Of a stretch of DNA of 64,000 nucleotides, positions 10,862 to 22,856 are shown piece after piece. Source of the stretch: Toxorhynchites rutilus septentrionalis (lineage: Eukaryota > Arthropoda > Insecta > Diptera > Culicidae). The notes under the pieces are model-generated. The model did no database searches. It saw nothing but the letters and a program-made list of their open reading frames with translations, and was not told the origin of the DNA. The DNA lies in NCBI RefSeq assembly GCF_029784135.1, contig NC_073745.1, positions 160,345,335-160,409,334 on the forward strand, in the 5' to 3' direction. The position numbers and the translations under genes are program-made. The stretch's first letter is position 1, and each line of letters opens with the position of its first letter.

Positions 10862-11560
10862 TACATGGGCTGAAAAGTTCCGGAGTTTTAAATGAAAACA
10901 ATCGTATTTTTGGGCAAAACTGTATTTATTTCTCAATATAGTTTCCTTCGAGGGCAATACACTTGATATAGCGAGTTTCCAACATTTCGATTTCTGTAAT
11001 TCAAAACGTATAAGTCTTCGAAATATGCCTCAGTGCCACTCTGCAAATTTCCTATTGACTCAGGAATGCGGTAATGGAGTGTGGTAACGTTTCTTCTATT
11101 GTCATAAAACGTCGAAAGAAGTCCACTCGATTACCCTTCAACAACGCCAAACCGTCTGTTGAATCATCAACGCCCCGTTGTTTTGGTCGACGGTCAGCAA
11201 ACGCCGCACTCATCGCGCGGATAACATTTTAATGTCCAAAATCTCGTGCAAAATGTATCCTACTCGTTCTTTTGAAATGCCTACGGTCTTAGCTAAGTCG
11301 CGTAACTCCACTTTACGATCGTTCAAAACGAGTCGATGCACTTGTATTACGATTTCTGGATTCAGAGCCTCTTTTGGCCTTCCAGAGCGAGGTGCATCTG
11401 CAGTGCCTATACGGCCCATTTTCAATTCAGTAAACCACCGATAAACTGTTGTTCTCGAAGAAGCAGAAGTGAATAACATTTCGTCAAACACTGCATTGAC
11501 ATTTGAGAAGTTTCTCCCATCAAAAAATAATGTTTGATCTAAATTCGATATTCCTTTTTC
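10862..11560 (-). pseudogene. mariner transposase remnant
   Basis: Read on the minus strand from about 11491, the frame gives TTVYRWFTELKMGR, then RSGRPKEALNPE and ISKERVGYILHEIL, the paired helix-turn-helix DNA-binding region of mariner transposases. The catalytic core is mostly deleted. Near 11000-10900 the C-terminal stretch YIEK and FCPKI can be read in other frames. GGGCTGAAAAGTTCCGGAG at about 10868 is the likely 3' terminal repeat. It cannot make transposase. Confidence 0.8.
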
Positions 11561-11639
11561 CCATTTTCTAACGAATGCTCATACACTACGGAGTACGAAG
11601 CATCGATGATACTCTTGTATGATGTAGTGCACACATTTG

Positions 11640-13040
11640 AAACAATTAATAATAGCTCCGTTTGTGCAAACACAACGAATGCATGATGTGACCTTGAACA
11701 TTGTTAAATATTACTGACTCAACACATTTATCTCAACAGCACGAGAAACTTGTTTTGTTCTGTCTGTTCCACTTGGTCAGTCTAGCTATGTGTCGTGTTA
11801 TGTTTAGACATCTTACGCCCTCAGCAAGTTGCTGTCACAATGTTTACATTATATTATAACAGAAGGATTTATTGTTTACTGACACTCGCAGAAACGACTT
11901 ATCACCTCAATCTATTATTCAGAAACAAAAGAATCATCAACTAATCTTATCGTCACCGGATTCAAGAAGCAATTAGCATATCTCTAGGATATTAGAAAAA
12001 AGAGAATATTCCGACTACATTCGCACTGCAAACGCTGAAAATGACTTGAATGAGTGAATGAAAAATATAGAAGGAAACTCGTTTTCTACACGTCTCGCTT
12101 TGCGATGATTTTCCACGCGCACACTTCGCAGCGTGTCGCAGCACCGTGTCAAGGGAAAAATCAAAAGTGGATATACTAGAAAAACAGAAGAAAACCTATA
12201 TTATCACATAAATCGATACAAATAGATGAATCGACTCGTACGGGGCGTCGTAGATGGTCGACGCCATAATTAATCACTACGAAAGTGGTTTGCTACCCAT
12301 CGAGACGACATAATGTTATCGATGTTTCCGCACGTTTTTCTCCTCATCATCGCAGCTGTCGCGTATACCGGACTAACAGAAACACGACACTCACTTATCC
12401 TGTTTCGCGCAAAATTCGAACTTTTTTAATCATGCAAGACTAGTCTTAAATTACCTTATTTTAAATTGCATTTATGGTAGGTGTATCAAACTTCCGCCCA
12501 GACACATCAACCAGGAAGCGAAGCTACGCGGTGGCGGCAGCTGACTAATGTTGAACTTCTCGCGGTTTTTGTAGATGGGGTGAAGTAAAGCTGAACGAAG
12601 CGTGGCGTGAGAGGTGGGTTTTGTTTTTTAAAAATTATAATAAAGAATAAAACGAAACCCGCTTCGTATTAGAGTACGACAGGTCTCGTTGAACCAATCG
12701 CCACGATCTCACGATAATTTAATAAAACCACATATTCTTGCATTCATGTTAACGTTCGTTAACGCAAAACGTGTGCAGTGAAATGAAGATACAAAATTAT
12801 CGCATGTTTTGGCGATACCGATAAGTACGTGCCGCGAACAAAAGAAAGTGCGCTTATGTAGCAAATAGTAACAACGAATTAAAATGGTTTTTGGTTTCAT
12901 TTTCGTTCACTCAGTATGGATGGATCATTTTGAGATCAAAGCCGAAGAGGAAGGTAAAAAGCGATGATTCACGTTGTGACGCGAGTATGTGTCACATGAA
13001 CAGACGAACAACATTGTTTATCACGTAAAGCACGTGTACA
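11640..13040. other. no recognised feature
   Basis: About 1.4 kb with no convincing coding region. It contains scattered AT-rich and moderately GC-rich patches (12.48-12.68 kb) but no element ends, tRNA or repeats recognised elsewhere in the window. Confidence 0.4.
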
Positions 13041-13069
13041 TTGCACATATCAAGTAGCAACCGGAAAAA

Positions 13070-13400
13070 TCCACTACGTTATGCAATTCACTTTAGTTTG
13101 ACCAGCGATATGAAGTCTTCTAGAAAATCATTTTTATCCCGACTGGGAATCCATTTTGACAGTTCCAAAAAAGAATCAGGAATTGTTACCAGGTCTAATG
13201 AGCCGTTTGGTCCTATCACTTTATCTATATAGAACATCCTGCTTCTACTGTCTGGTACATGCTGTGCTTCCTGTCAAACACGCGTTTCCACTCATTTTCG
13301 TCCCAGAACTTTTTTTCGCAATATTCTAATTGCCGTGTTGATCCCGATGCTGTTTGGCACTTAGTCCAAGTGATCAATTCTATTCTCGCTCATGCCTGAC
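13070..13400 (-). pseudogene. unrecognised coding remnant in two frames
   Basis: Reading the minus strand, one frame gives a charged stretch ending FWDENEWKRVFDRKHSMYQT. It is followed, in a second frame, by FYIDKVIGPNGSLDLVTIP and LELSKWIPSRDKNDFLEDF before a stop. The two pieces abut, so a frameshift, or an intron with no clear sites, separates them. The composition looks like real protein, but I do not recognise the family. It could be a relic of a host gene or of a transposon-encoded protein. Confidence 0.35.
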
Positions 13401-14158
13401 GAGTTTCTTTGAACATCACAAAACGATACAATCTATGTGATATATTCGTAGGAGTTGTTCAGAATTTCTATTGCTACTGCCGACGAAGAAGCATATCAAC
13501 AGATTTACCGAATGCGAATTGTGCACCTATTTTAACGAAAATAATGGTTTAGTTCGAGAAACTCATCGCGCGCTTTGATAACTTTGCGATCTAATCGTCC
13601 AATTTTGCGAATAATCGTTCAAGAGCACAACTAACCGTGAATCATTTGCGCACAAACTATATATTATATCACGTATAGGTATTTTATATTACAAACATCA
13701 ACAGGCTTAACGTCGTACGGCAGAGACGTCATACAATTCGTGAAAACGCTTGGTGCGCTTCATGAAAGACGGTTTTGTTATTTCGGGGACGTAGGACTAC
13801 ACCAATGACTATCAATTAAAATATTTTGTATTTCTTTCATTTGATCGAAATTTTAAAAAGATAATGTGACTTGTGCGTAAAGTAATCTTCCCGGAAAAAT
13901 AGTCACTTTTGTATTTCAAAACATACTCATCCAAAACATATTTTTGTATATTTTTATTGGAACCCCTTCCAATTCAACAGTTTGACGTACAGTGGTGGCG
14001 TAGTAAACTCACCAAAATGGAGATATGAATTTATGAAATTATAATACTTTGTGTAATCTTAACCGTTTCAGAAAAGTGACATAAAAATGGAATCCACATG
14101 CGATTCTACATGGAAAATTATATATAACGTTTTATCCTACGTCTAACCGTTCTCAATA
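13401..14158. other. no gene; one GACGTAGGACTAC site
   Basis: The only recurrent motif is GACGTAGGACTAC at 13788-13800, with a partial TCCTACGTCTAACC at 14135. These are the same words that bound the giant inverted repeat at 21.9-29.9 kb. No coding region was recognised. Confidence 0.4.
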
Positions 14159-14160
14159 TA

Positions 14161-15381
14161 TTGGGTTGAGGAAAAAGAAATGTCGTATATTATCAATATA
14201 TGGCAACACTTTAACATATAATATATTGTGTTGTACTTATCGCATCGGGTCATACTACGGCTATTTAAAGACGACAATCTGTGCTACAAGTGTCGTTTTG
14301 ACAGTGTTGTGATTGTCCTTTTCAGTCTCATGTTATAGCGCGTCAAAGATGGAGTCCACCAAGCAAGAAATTCGCCATATTTTACGTTTTTACTACCTAC
14401 GAGGTAAAACTGCAACGAACGCGGCCAAAAAAAATCGTGCAGTTTATGGACCCGATACTGTAACGATTCGCAAGCACAGCGTTGGTTTGATCGATTTCGT
14501 TCTGGTGTAGTGGCTGTCGAAGATTCACCCCGTACTAGCTCGATTGGCCAGGAACTGGGTATAGACCATAAAACCGTTTGGAACCATTCGCAGAAGATTG
14601 GATTCCAAAAAAAGCTGGATGTATGGGTGCCGCACGAGTTGACGCAAAAAAATCTTTTAGACTGAATCAACGCCTGCGATGCACTGCTGAAATGGAACGA
14701 ACTCGACCCATTTTTGAAGAAGATGGTGACTGGTGATGAAATGTGGATCATGTACGACAACCTAAAGCGAAAAAAGTCGTGGTCGAAGCGCGGTGAGCCG
14801 GCCCAAACCATCGCCAAGCCCGGATTGACGGCCAGGAAGGTTTTGCTCTGTGTTTGGTGGGATTGGAAGGAAATCATCCACTATGAGCTGCTCAACTATG
14901 GCCAGACCCTCAACTCGGTGCTCTACTGTGAGCAGCTTGACCGTTTGAAGCAGGCGATCGACCAGAAGCGGCCAGAAATGATCAATAGGAATGGTGTTGT
15001 TTTCCACCAGGACAACGCTCGGCCTCACTCATCTTTGATGACCCGCCAGAAGCCTCGGGAGCTCTGATGGGATGTCCTATTGCACCCACCGTATAGTCCG
15101 GACCTGGCTACAAAGTGATTATCATCTCTTCCGGTCCATGCAAAACGCTCTTGATGATACTAAGTTGGCCTCAAAAGAGGCTTGCGAAAACTGGCTGTCA
15201 GAGTTTTTTGCAAATAAGGAGGGGGTTTTATAAGGGCGGGATAATGAAGTTGCCTTCTAAATGGCAACAAGTTTGCGAACAAAACGGCGCATATTTGACT
15301 TAAATTGGATAGTTTTAAGTATGTTAAATAAAGCGTCAAATTTCGATCAGAAATACGACATTTCTTTTTTCCCAACCTATA
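14161..15381 (+). mobile_element. mariner element with TIRs and broken DD34D transposase
   Basis: The ends are inverted repeats of about 27 bp sharing AAAGAAATGTCGTAT, next to TA-rich flanks. The length of about 1.2 kb is normal for mariner. The transposase starts at 14349 (MESTKQEIRHILRFYYLRGK), frameshifts near 14430, and is readable again at 14714-15067 with VTGDEMWIMYDN (first catalytic Asp) and FHQDNARPH (second Asp). After a stop, HPPYSPDLA is readable; the third Asp follows in another frame (SDYHLF). The C-terminus KLPSKWQQVCEQNGAYLT is at about 15245-15300. Multiple frameshifts and stops make it inactive; the TIRs might still be mobilised in trans. Confidence 0.88.
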
Positions 15382-15566
15382 TAACCTTTTTTATAGTAAA
15401 AATTATGTTAGTGATATTTCTATACGGTGTCGAAACCTTAGTCGTAATGTCCAGCAGTACTTAACTTTTTTTTAGATTTTAAGAGGCGTAGCACGTAATG
15501 TTTTTATCTCATGACCAGCAGCAGTGTGCTTTTTCTAATGTTTCACAAACATGATTTGAGTTATAT

Positions 15567-15727
15567 CAATTTTTATTTTTTTTTTCTTTATTATAGTGAC
15601 TTTCAACACATTTCGGCTGGTTCGTCACTTTTACTTCCATTTTTGGAAGAATGTCGGGAGTGAGGATTGAACTCGTGATCTCTGCGTGAGAGGTATGGAT
15701 GTTACCACTACGCCAGATCGCCTCCAC
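15567..15727 (-). mobile_element. tRNA-derived SINE, family B (minus copy)
   Basis: This is the same head and body as the SINE at 6448-6606, here on the minus strand with its tail (poly-T on plus) at the left end. The perfect 10-bp duplication TGAGTTATAT flanks it (15557-15566 and 15728-15737). Confidence 0.88.
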
Positions 15728-15781
15728 TGAGTTATATTGAATTGGTTAAATCACGAAGCGGTTAGTCCAAGGATAAAATGT

Positions 15782-16050
15782 TATACAGCCATTTCATGCC
15801 AAACCGATAAAGTGGTTCTCAGATTTCAATGAAAAGTGATAGTTTTGTTCTTTATCACATCCCGCATTTTTTTTTCATTGGGGTGACCATTTCCAATTTA
15901 GGGTGGTCCAAAAATCAACTTTTTCCCAAAAATGACTTTTTTCAAAAATAAAAAATACGGATCTAATATTTTGCGATAAAGAACAAAACCACCACTTTTC
16001 ATGGAAATCTGAAAACCACTATATCGGTTTGGCATGGAATGGCTGTATAT
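15782..16050. repeat. foldback element, about 80-bp arms
   Basis: The arms 15782-15865 and 15970-16050 are imperfect inverted copies beginning TACAGCCATTTCATGCCAAA. The centre is about 100 bp and AT-rich. It is a non-coding MITE-like structure, and the target duplication is unclear. Confidence 0.8.
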
Positions 16051-16089
16051 ATAGACTAATTTCATGCTAACTCGTCTTAGAATTTGGAA

Positions 16090-16255
16090 GCACCATCTCG
16101 AATAGAAATGAAACGATGTGGGTGTAGACATGGGTCTTCAAGCAGCTTTGCAGAATTGAAATCTTCAAAAAAGAATTAGACTTCTATTTGAAAAGGGTCA
16201 AAAAAAATTCTTAATTTTTTACAAAAAATTATAACTTAAAAACTATTAAGTGTAC
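16090..16255 (+). repeat. dispersed module R, copy 1
   Basis: This module shares GTGGGTGTAGACATGGGTC, a TTTGCA-GAA(A/T) step and TTCTTAATTTTTTACAAAAA with copies at about 20435-20600 (+) and about 24640-24725 (-). It is non-coding and of unknown class. Confidence 0.65.
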
Positions 16256-16292
16256 CGGTAAGTTTCTTCGGTTTTACAACAGATGGCGTAAC

Positions 16293-16690
16293 TTGATTAT
16301 TATTCCAGTGAATGATTATTCCAGTGAAATTCGTTGGGTGCCGTATGAATTGATGCCACGAGACGTTGAACGCCGTTTTTTCAAGGGCGAACAACTGCTC
16401 CAACGGCATAAAATAAAAGTTTTTTTGCACCGAATCGCTACTGGCGATGAAAAGTGGGTCCATTATGACAATCCTAAACGTCGGGCAATGTATGAATACC
16501 CCGGCCATGCATCAACATCGACGGCCACGCGGAATATTCACGACCAGAAAATTATGCTGTCTATTTGGTGGGACCAGCTAGGTGTGGTGTAATCCGTGAA
16601 TTGCCAGAAAAATGAAAAAAAGTTGTGACTAGCGATGGGCAATACTTTGAATATTAAATTTGTAACCATTTTTGCAGAATAAAGCATTAG
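16293..16690 (+). pseudogene. mariner transposase fragment (catalytic core)
   Basis: The frame 16293-16592 reads WVPYELMPRDVERRFF, then ATGDEKWVHYDNPKRR (first catalytic Asp), YPGHASTST and LSIWWDQLGVV, a typical mariner order. After the stop at 16590 the sequence jumps to CQKNEKK and LAMGNT, equivalent to the extreme C-terminus (a degenerate -ASDGQYF), so the segment with the other catalytic residues is deleted. A sister of the same subfamily lies at 46.6-47.6 kb. Confidence 0.82.
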
Positions 16691-17740
16691 TTTTTGAAAA
16701 AAAAAAAACCAAGAAACTTATCGGTATTTATATTAATAAAAAAAAAACAACGATACTGAAAAAGCAAAATGGAATGGAACACTTTGATTTCAAATGGGGT
16801 GGAATGTTTCTTGAGCGGAGGGGGTCGAGTAAGCTGCCGGCTGATTTGGCATGAAATTGCTCATATGCATATTCAGCAGTGCAAAACGCTGAATCAGCAT
16901 CCACAACAGACGAAGCCGAAAACAGACAATTGTATTCTGAGGACGAAAGTATGGACCGAAAGAGAACCGCTAAACCGTCATGACGCGAGATTTAACTACG
17001 AATCGCTAAGTAACTTTTAATTGAAACTACCAATCAAGAAACGAATAGAGGTCGCCACACATCGGAAGATTTATTCATCCGAATCGAGGAAAAATTCAAA
17101 ACGGCGGTTGTTCAATTCATTTGCACCTTTTCGAACCGTGTTCAAATGTTGTCCAAAATATGAGCCAAATTTGCAACATTACGTGTTTAACTCTGGACAT
17201 TGATCCATGAATGAGCAACATATTAATAGAAATGTAAACTCAACAATGGAAAACAAAAAAAAACAAGTTAATCTGAATACTCATTGAGATTACACACCAT
17301 TTTGTGACAGAAAAAAGAACTACAGACGTTTGTATGCTTTTTCACGTTTCTTATTTGCTGCCGAGAAATTTCACGCAGAATATTACCGTACAGTCAATTT
17401 GCATTTTATAGAATCGTGTTCCACCTATTACTCGCAGATTTTAGGGAATATTCAGACTTCGTGGTGAGGTGCTAATTCGCATACGTACATAATTCATACT
17501 TGTACACACGTTCTCATTGTTGAGCGAGATTTAGGGGGAGCCTGAAACCCAGTTAAAAAAGCAATAAGAGCTTCAGAATAAGAAGAGATGAACGTGTTCA
17601 AGTACGTCATGAGGATTGCATCTAAGAAAGCCACACTTTTCAGATAATTTGTTCACATTGAAGGTTAGATAGAACGTGACAATTGTCGTCAATTAAAACG
17701 AAAACAAACAAAGTTATTATATTCCCCAGAATATGTCCTG
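16691..17740. other. no recognised gene
   Basis: A patch at 16778 (ACTTTGATTTCAAATGGGG) is shared with 47728 and probably belongs to the mariner 3' flank. Otherwise I find no recognisable coding frame or repeat. Confidence 0.4.
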
Positions 17741-17746
17741 TCCTGT

Positions 17747-18013
17747 GTGCACAGTGGTATACCATACAGGAGTAGCACTTCGGCGGAGCACACTGCCGTA
17801 ATTATTGTTCTGACAGACCAATGCGCGAGTATAGGAGTGTTAAGAAAGCCAGAAAATACATCAGCGGCTCGATTAATGGCATTCACTAAAGAAAATTTCG
17901 ACTTGTTTTTTCGAACTTTGGGAGATATACGAGCTCAGTATCGTTTTCCTGTGTGTGACATCTACAATGTTGATGAAACTGGCGTTTCCACTGTTCCAAC
18001 CAAGGATAAATAA
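17747..18013 (+). pseudogene. pogo/Tigger-like DDE transposase fragment
   Basis: The frame contains LRKPENTSAARLMAFTKENF, an F-TLGDIRAQY stretch and IYNVDETGVSTVPTKDK. This is the N-terminal part of the DDE catalytic core of pogo/Tigger (Jerky-type) transposases; the Asp of NVDETG is the first catalytic residue. It stops at 18011. No second or third catalytic motif is recognisable downstream, and the DNA-binding CENP-B domain is missing upstream. It is a decayed fragment. Confidence 0.8.
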
Positions 18014-19780
18014 TTAATTGTTGTTACATTTTGTTGATTTTTAGGTGACCAAACCATATTCGCCAACTTGCTTCCACGTGGAGGCAAGATGATGAATTCA
18101 ACGCTTTTTGCGTAAAGTTTTTTGGGGGACAAGTTTTTAGTTTTTTTGCCCATCCAATAGATAATACGATAGAAAACACTTCAAGCTATAAGAATCAGCA
18201 TCAACATTTAAAAAATCTATAATTACAAGATCCAAGGCTCGCCAAAGCTTAACCTCGCCAACTTGCCTCCCTCTCCCCTACAGGTAGTCAGTAAGGTTTC
18301 AGGTAGAACATCGACAATGTAAGTGTACAAGTAATCAGTTTAAAAATGTCAAATCAAAACAAATATATTCTCAGCTTTGATGCTGCGTAAAAGCTGCTAT
18401 CAGAACGTCTTTTCGTCTGCCTGAAAACTTATCCGAACAAAGGTGAAGCCAACTTTTCTCAAGGCGTTTTCCTTCATAGTATCGATTGAGAGTAAATAGA
18501 TAAAATAACCGCTTGCCCGTTGAAAATCTTTTCTCTGTAACAGTGTCCTTCTTCCAATGTATGGGAGACTTGTTGGTAGTTGTGTAGACTATACATAAAA
18601 TTTTCGTTCAAAATAAAAAAAAAATGAGAGAAACGAATTTTCAATTTTTAAAATAATTTTATTTTTCAGTGTAATTTTCAGAATTTTTTCTTTGTATTTT
18701 TTATAAAAGATTAAATTATCTCCTATATATCATTCTTCGACTAATTTTATTGGTCTGAAAATTTTAAAGTCAATTTTTTTTTCAAAAAAACGTTTAAAAA
18801 ACTTCAAATCTCAAAAAAAAAAACTCAAAAATTATCAGAACTACAGAATTTTGGTTAGACAAGGAAATATAGGAAATTGTGCAAGGTTTTATGTCAAACA
18901 AGTTTTCAAAAAAATATTTTAAAAATTAAAATTCATTTTTCTCAAAAACATATTTTTTTAAATTTTCTACAATTTTTTAATTAAAAAAATTTTTGAGAAA
19001 AATGAATTTCAATTTTTAATATTTTTTTCAGTTCAATTGGAAAGAATGATATTTTTATGAAAATTTAAACACTTTCCTACATTTCATTCTTTGACCAAAA
19101 TTTTGAGCTGGAATTTTTTGTAGAAATCGAAAAAAATGGCACTTTTCAAAAAAAAGTCCCAGATCTACTGGATACGACTATCTTGAACCTTCTGAACCTT
19201 TATTTGAGGGACATATATAATTTTATTTCAGTGGATTTTCAGCTCGGTTTTGGAAATTCTACCGATGAGAGTAAGGCCAGATTTCAACCGTATTGGCATA
19301 ATTTTCAGCCAAATTTGAATATATTTCCAACAAGTTTTTGTTCATGTTCATATGAACGATTAGCTGTTTTTGTTACAAATCAATAAAGCCTCATTATTTA
19401 CAAATATTTCCGTCATAAAATCTTTTTATCGAAAAGCGCTGCACCAATTCTTATTGCCTCTCACAATAATACAGCATTTCCTATTATTAAAAATTAATTC
19501 GATTAATTCGACCACCCATTGGCTTTCGCTAGCGGCGGTAATGAAGAGATGCCTTTCACGATTTTCAGAGTTAATTTACATCAACGTTATGTTAGAGGAA
19601 TTTCCAGTATTCTACGATGGCAAAAAATAAAAAGATGTCTTATATAAATATAATCAAACACACGAATGACTTGCAAATGTAAATGTAGTATTTGTAGTGA
19701 ATAAATGAGTATTAGCGAATATTTTCGATAGTACAGATTTTTGGAAGAAAAAGTACAGATGAGAAAGATTTTTAGCTCTG
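18014..19780. other. AT-rich non-coding tract
   Basis: It is dominated by A/T runs and repeats of the phrase GAGAAAAATGAATTTTAATT. A piece near 18550 (CCAATGTATGGGAGACTTGTT) resembles modules at 20.8, 21.3 and 21.75 kb. No gene was recognised. Confidence 0.5.
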
Positions 19781-19781
19781 G

Positions 19782-20340
19782 TACAGATGAAAATGTAGCA
19801 ACACAGCATAATGGGCCAGGAGATGCATTTAAGTGGAAATTAGCATTTAGAGCTTGACAGTTATTCTCTAGACAAAAACTGTCTTGGAAAAAGTTGTTTT
19901 TCATGATAGAGCGCTGGTTTTTATGTTGTCAAAAATACGGTGACCAAAATTGTCGATGAAATAAAAAATCTAACTTTCTTATCTTTATAGATAGAGGTAA
20001 ATATAGTTCGACAATGTTGTAGCTCCAATTATTTGAGACATCTTTGTAGAACAAAGTTTTTATGTATCTCTTGAAATAACCGATATAGCGCCTTTTTTCT
20101 AAGTTACGTTAGGGTCACCATGAAAAAAACTGTTTTTTTTTGTTCTAACTTTTATACTTCAAATTATACATGCAAACTTTCTTCGAAAGACTTTTAGAGC
20201 TTACTGATAAAAACATTTTTCGATGCAAAACTTGTCAATATCTGAGACACTTTTTGTCTAGAGAATAACTGTCGAGCTCTAAATGCTAATTTCCACATAA
20301 ATGCATCTCCTGGACCATTGTGCACTGGTACCACCCTTTT
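19782..20340. repeat. foldback element, about 85-bp arms
   Basis: The left arm (about 19790-19885; AGGAGATGCATTTAAGTGGA) and right arm (about 20255-20335) are inverted copies. Both run through GACAGTTATTCTCTAGACAA. The centre of about 370 bp is non-coding. Confidence 0.8.
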
Positions 20341-20434
20341 CTTCTATTTATTTAGTTATGCAGGACAAGGGGACAAGGACAAGGAGCCATCATTGATCAG
20401 TTCATTTTTGAACGCAAGTCTAAATGACGAATTT

Positions 20435-20605
20435 CATTCCAGATAGTAGTGAACGTTGTGGGTGTAAAGACATGGGTCATTTAAGCAACTTTGCATGCTT
20501 GAAATATTAAAAAAATAACTTGGGTACTTTTTGGAAAAAGCCAAATACTTTTTTCTTAATTTTTTACAAAAAATTATAAGTTAAAAACGATGATACCTTC
20601 AAAAT
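20435..20605 (+). repeat. dispersed module R, copy 2
   Basis: It shares GTGGGTGTAAAGACATGGGT and the downstream TTCTTAATTTTTTACAAAAA with the copy at 16090. It is non-coding. Confidence 0.65.
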
Positions 20606-20736
20606 TCTTGTCAAAGGATGAAATGTAGGAAATTGATTAAATCTTCACAAAAAATTACCAAAAAAATTTCGCTGACAAGAAAGTTATTTTAAAAATTAAA
20701 ATTCATTTTTCTCAAAAACGTATTTTTTAAAAATTA

Positions 20737-20737
<1 letters not shown>

Positions 20738-20779
<42 letters not shown>
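20738..20779. repeat. (AT)n microsatellite
   Basis: An uninterrupted dinucleotide TA tract of about 40 bp inside the AT-rich modules. Confidence 0.95.
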
Positions 20780-20782
<3 letters not shown>

Positions 20783-21830
20783 TAGCTCTTAAAATTTCCA
20801 ACAAGTTTTCAATACATCGGACGATGGGCACATTTACATGGAAAAAGTTTTTCGAAAAACTTTTTCATGTTTTTCTTTGAAAAAATGCTATTAATTTTCA
20901 ATTCGCAACTCTTTCAGAATTTTGAAAGCATATGCTTTCGAGAAAAATGAATTTTAATTTTCAAAACTATTTTTTTTTTCAATGCATTTTTTTTTTGATA
21001 ATTTTTAATGAAACCCAAAATAATTTCTTACATTTTGTTCTTTGACTACAAATTTGTAGATCCAATTTTTTTGTAGGGTTTTTTTAAAATTTTGAGTTTT
21101 TTTTCAACTTTTTTTGTCGAAAAATCTTAGTTTAAAAACTATAACATCTACAAAAAGATGGTCAGAGAATGAAAGGAAGGAAATTACTTAGGTTTTTCAT
21201 TAAAAATTATCAAAGATTTTTTTGGAATTTTTTTTTCAAAAACATGCTTTCAAAATTCTGAAAAAATATATATAAATAGCCCTTAGAATTCCCAACAAGT
21301 TTCCCATACATCGGACTATCGGCACATTTATATGAAAAAAGTTTTCCGAACAACAACTTTTTTTTTCTTTGAAAAACACTATTAATGTTCAGTTCGTAAC
21401 ATTTTTATGTATAAATTATCGCAATTTACATGCTCTGCTAACTTTTCTCTATTTGGAAACATGTCAAGAACATGTCAAATGTGAGAATTTGCACACAAAA
21501 TTGGTACGCGCAAAACATTATGTTTTTCAGGAGTCTTCATTCAAAAATGACATATATTCCAAAAACTATAACAGATAGAAAGTTGACGTCTTCGACAAAA
21601 GTTCAAATTTTAATAAGATCTAAAACTTTGTCGAATACACTATATCGCTATCTTGACATTAAACAAAATTAGGATTAGTTGTATTTATTTTTCAAAGAAA
21701 ATATAAAAAGGTGGTTGTTAGAAAAACTTTTTTTCTGTAAAAGTGCCCATCTTTCGATGTATGGACGACTTGTTGGAAATTTTAAGGGCTATTCATATAT
21801 ATATATTTGTGGGAATTTTTAAAAAATACG
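20780..21830. repeat. direct and inverted copies of a CCAACAAGT module
   Basis: Modules at about 20795-20870 (+) and 21285-21360 (+) share CCAACAAGTTT-C-ATACATCGGAC and an A-rich GTTTTTCG block. A third at about 21720-21800 is on the minus strand. The arrangement can fold back on itself at kilobase scale. No coding content was recognised. Confidence 0.65.
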
Positions 21831-22117
21831 TTTTTGAGAAAAATGAATTTAAATTTTTTTTTAAACTTTTTTTTCAGCGAATATTTTTTCAAAAACAAAT
21901 TTTTTTTAGTTATAAATTTTTGTAAAAATTTAAAAAAAAGGACGGGTGGGTAATGTCGGGGACATAACCGGAGTGACGTAGGACTATACAAAGGGGACAG
22001 CTTTTGTTAAATATATATTTTAAATATATTGTTTTATTTTATTCTCCTACGTGAATACCTACCTATCTACCTGAAAAATGGATTAGTTTACTGTTTACTC
22101 TTTATGAATATGTTGAT

Positions 22118-22133
22118 GGTTCTGAAAAGAACC
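22118..22133 (-). terminator. histone-type 3' stem-loop (outermost, left)
   Basis: On the minus strand the sequence is GGTTCTTTTCAGAACC. This is a perfect 6-bp stem with a TTTC tetraloop, preceded by the CCAAAG-type context of replication-dependent histone mRNA 3' ends. It mirrors 29741-29756. Confidence 0.75.
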
Positions 22134-22304
22134 TTTGGTGTTGTGTTTTTGTTATCACTCGATATTCCCATCTTGTTCGGTTAAACCTTCCTGTTTAGCT
22201 ATTACGTTTGCCACTCGCCACAGCTTTCACAGTTGGAAAATTTCTTCCCATCCAGCTTGTGACATATTGTTCAGTAAATTACATTTAATGCGACGTGCCG
22301 GAGA

Positions 22305-22594
22305 AATACTTTGCCACTCACTGAAACTAATTGTTGCCTTGATGAGCGCCGAACCGAAGCTGCTCTGTTCTTGATGCGGGTTTTCTGATTGTCGTGAGCA
22401 GCTTTGCAAGCCAACTCGAGCACTCCGACGGCCGAAACTCTATAATCGCTGTTAGGTATACTGGTGCTCCGGCACCAATTCGTTCGGCCTAGTTACCCTT
22501 GCGGAGCAATCAGTGAATGCGACCAACAGGGAACTGGAGACCTGCATGGTTCGAGTGAGACTTTGCCTTTCCCTTAACTTGTCCTCCTTTGTTA
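22305..22594 (-). pseudogene. histone H2A pseudogene, outer copy, left arm
   Basis: The minus-strand reading shows the H2A N-terminal tail and first helix in pieces: KGKAK followed by an SNR-like stretch, FPVG-type codons, and an AERIGAGAPVY-like loop with disrupted frames. The codons equivalent to AAEVIELA are degenerate (TVGVLELACKAA-like). Similarity to H2A stops after the DNQKT equivalent, and unrelated sequence replaces the C-terminal third. The initiating ATG and several codons are lost. Its mirror image is at 28668. A TATA box lies upstream at 22674-22680. Confidence 0.75.
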
Positions 22595-22673
22595 CGTCCA
22601 CGATGCCGATGCCGTACAACCACACGGGTTTACGGTTTGAAAGAAAATAAGATATTTTTTTGGGGTCCGCGTG

Positions 22674-22680
22674 TTTTATA
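22674..22680 (-). promoter_or_regulatory. TATA box upstream of the outer H2A copy (left arm)
   Basis: TATAAAA on the minus strand, about 85 bp upstream of the H2A-like codons; the same position is TATAAAG in the right arm (28531). Confidence 0.55.
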
Positions 22681-22840
22681 CTCTAGCGGTACACACTCAC
22701 AGGATAGAGACAAATCGGCAGACTCAGCCAGAGGGGCGAGTCCAACGAGACGAACGAATGAGCGTTAAAAGGTAGCGATGGCAAAAAAATACATTCATTA
22801 CGATTTGTTCGCTCGTTGGATTCACATGCAGGCTAAAAAG

Positions 22841-22856
22841 GGTCCTTTTCAGGATC
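22841..22856 (+). terminator. histone-type 3' stem-loop, left arm
   Basis: GGTCCTTTTCAGGATC: a 6-bp stem with one G-T pair and a TTTC loop, on the strand opposite the H2A copies. It implies a second, divergent histone unit between 22640 and 22840 (H2B would be the usual partner). I cannot recognise its protein: the short frame from 22778 (MAKKYIHYDLFARW) matches no histone I know. Confidence 0.65.

Noticed and set aside
20738..20779. Origin or promoter function of the (AT)n tract
   Set aside because: It is a plain dinucleotide microsatellite in an AT-rich repeat region; nothing around it supports a function.
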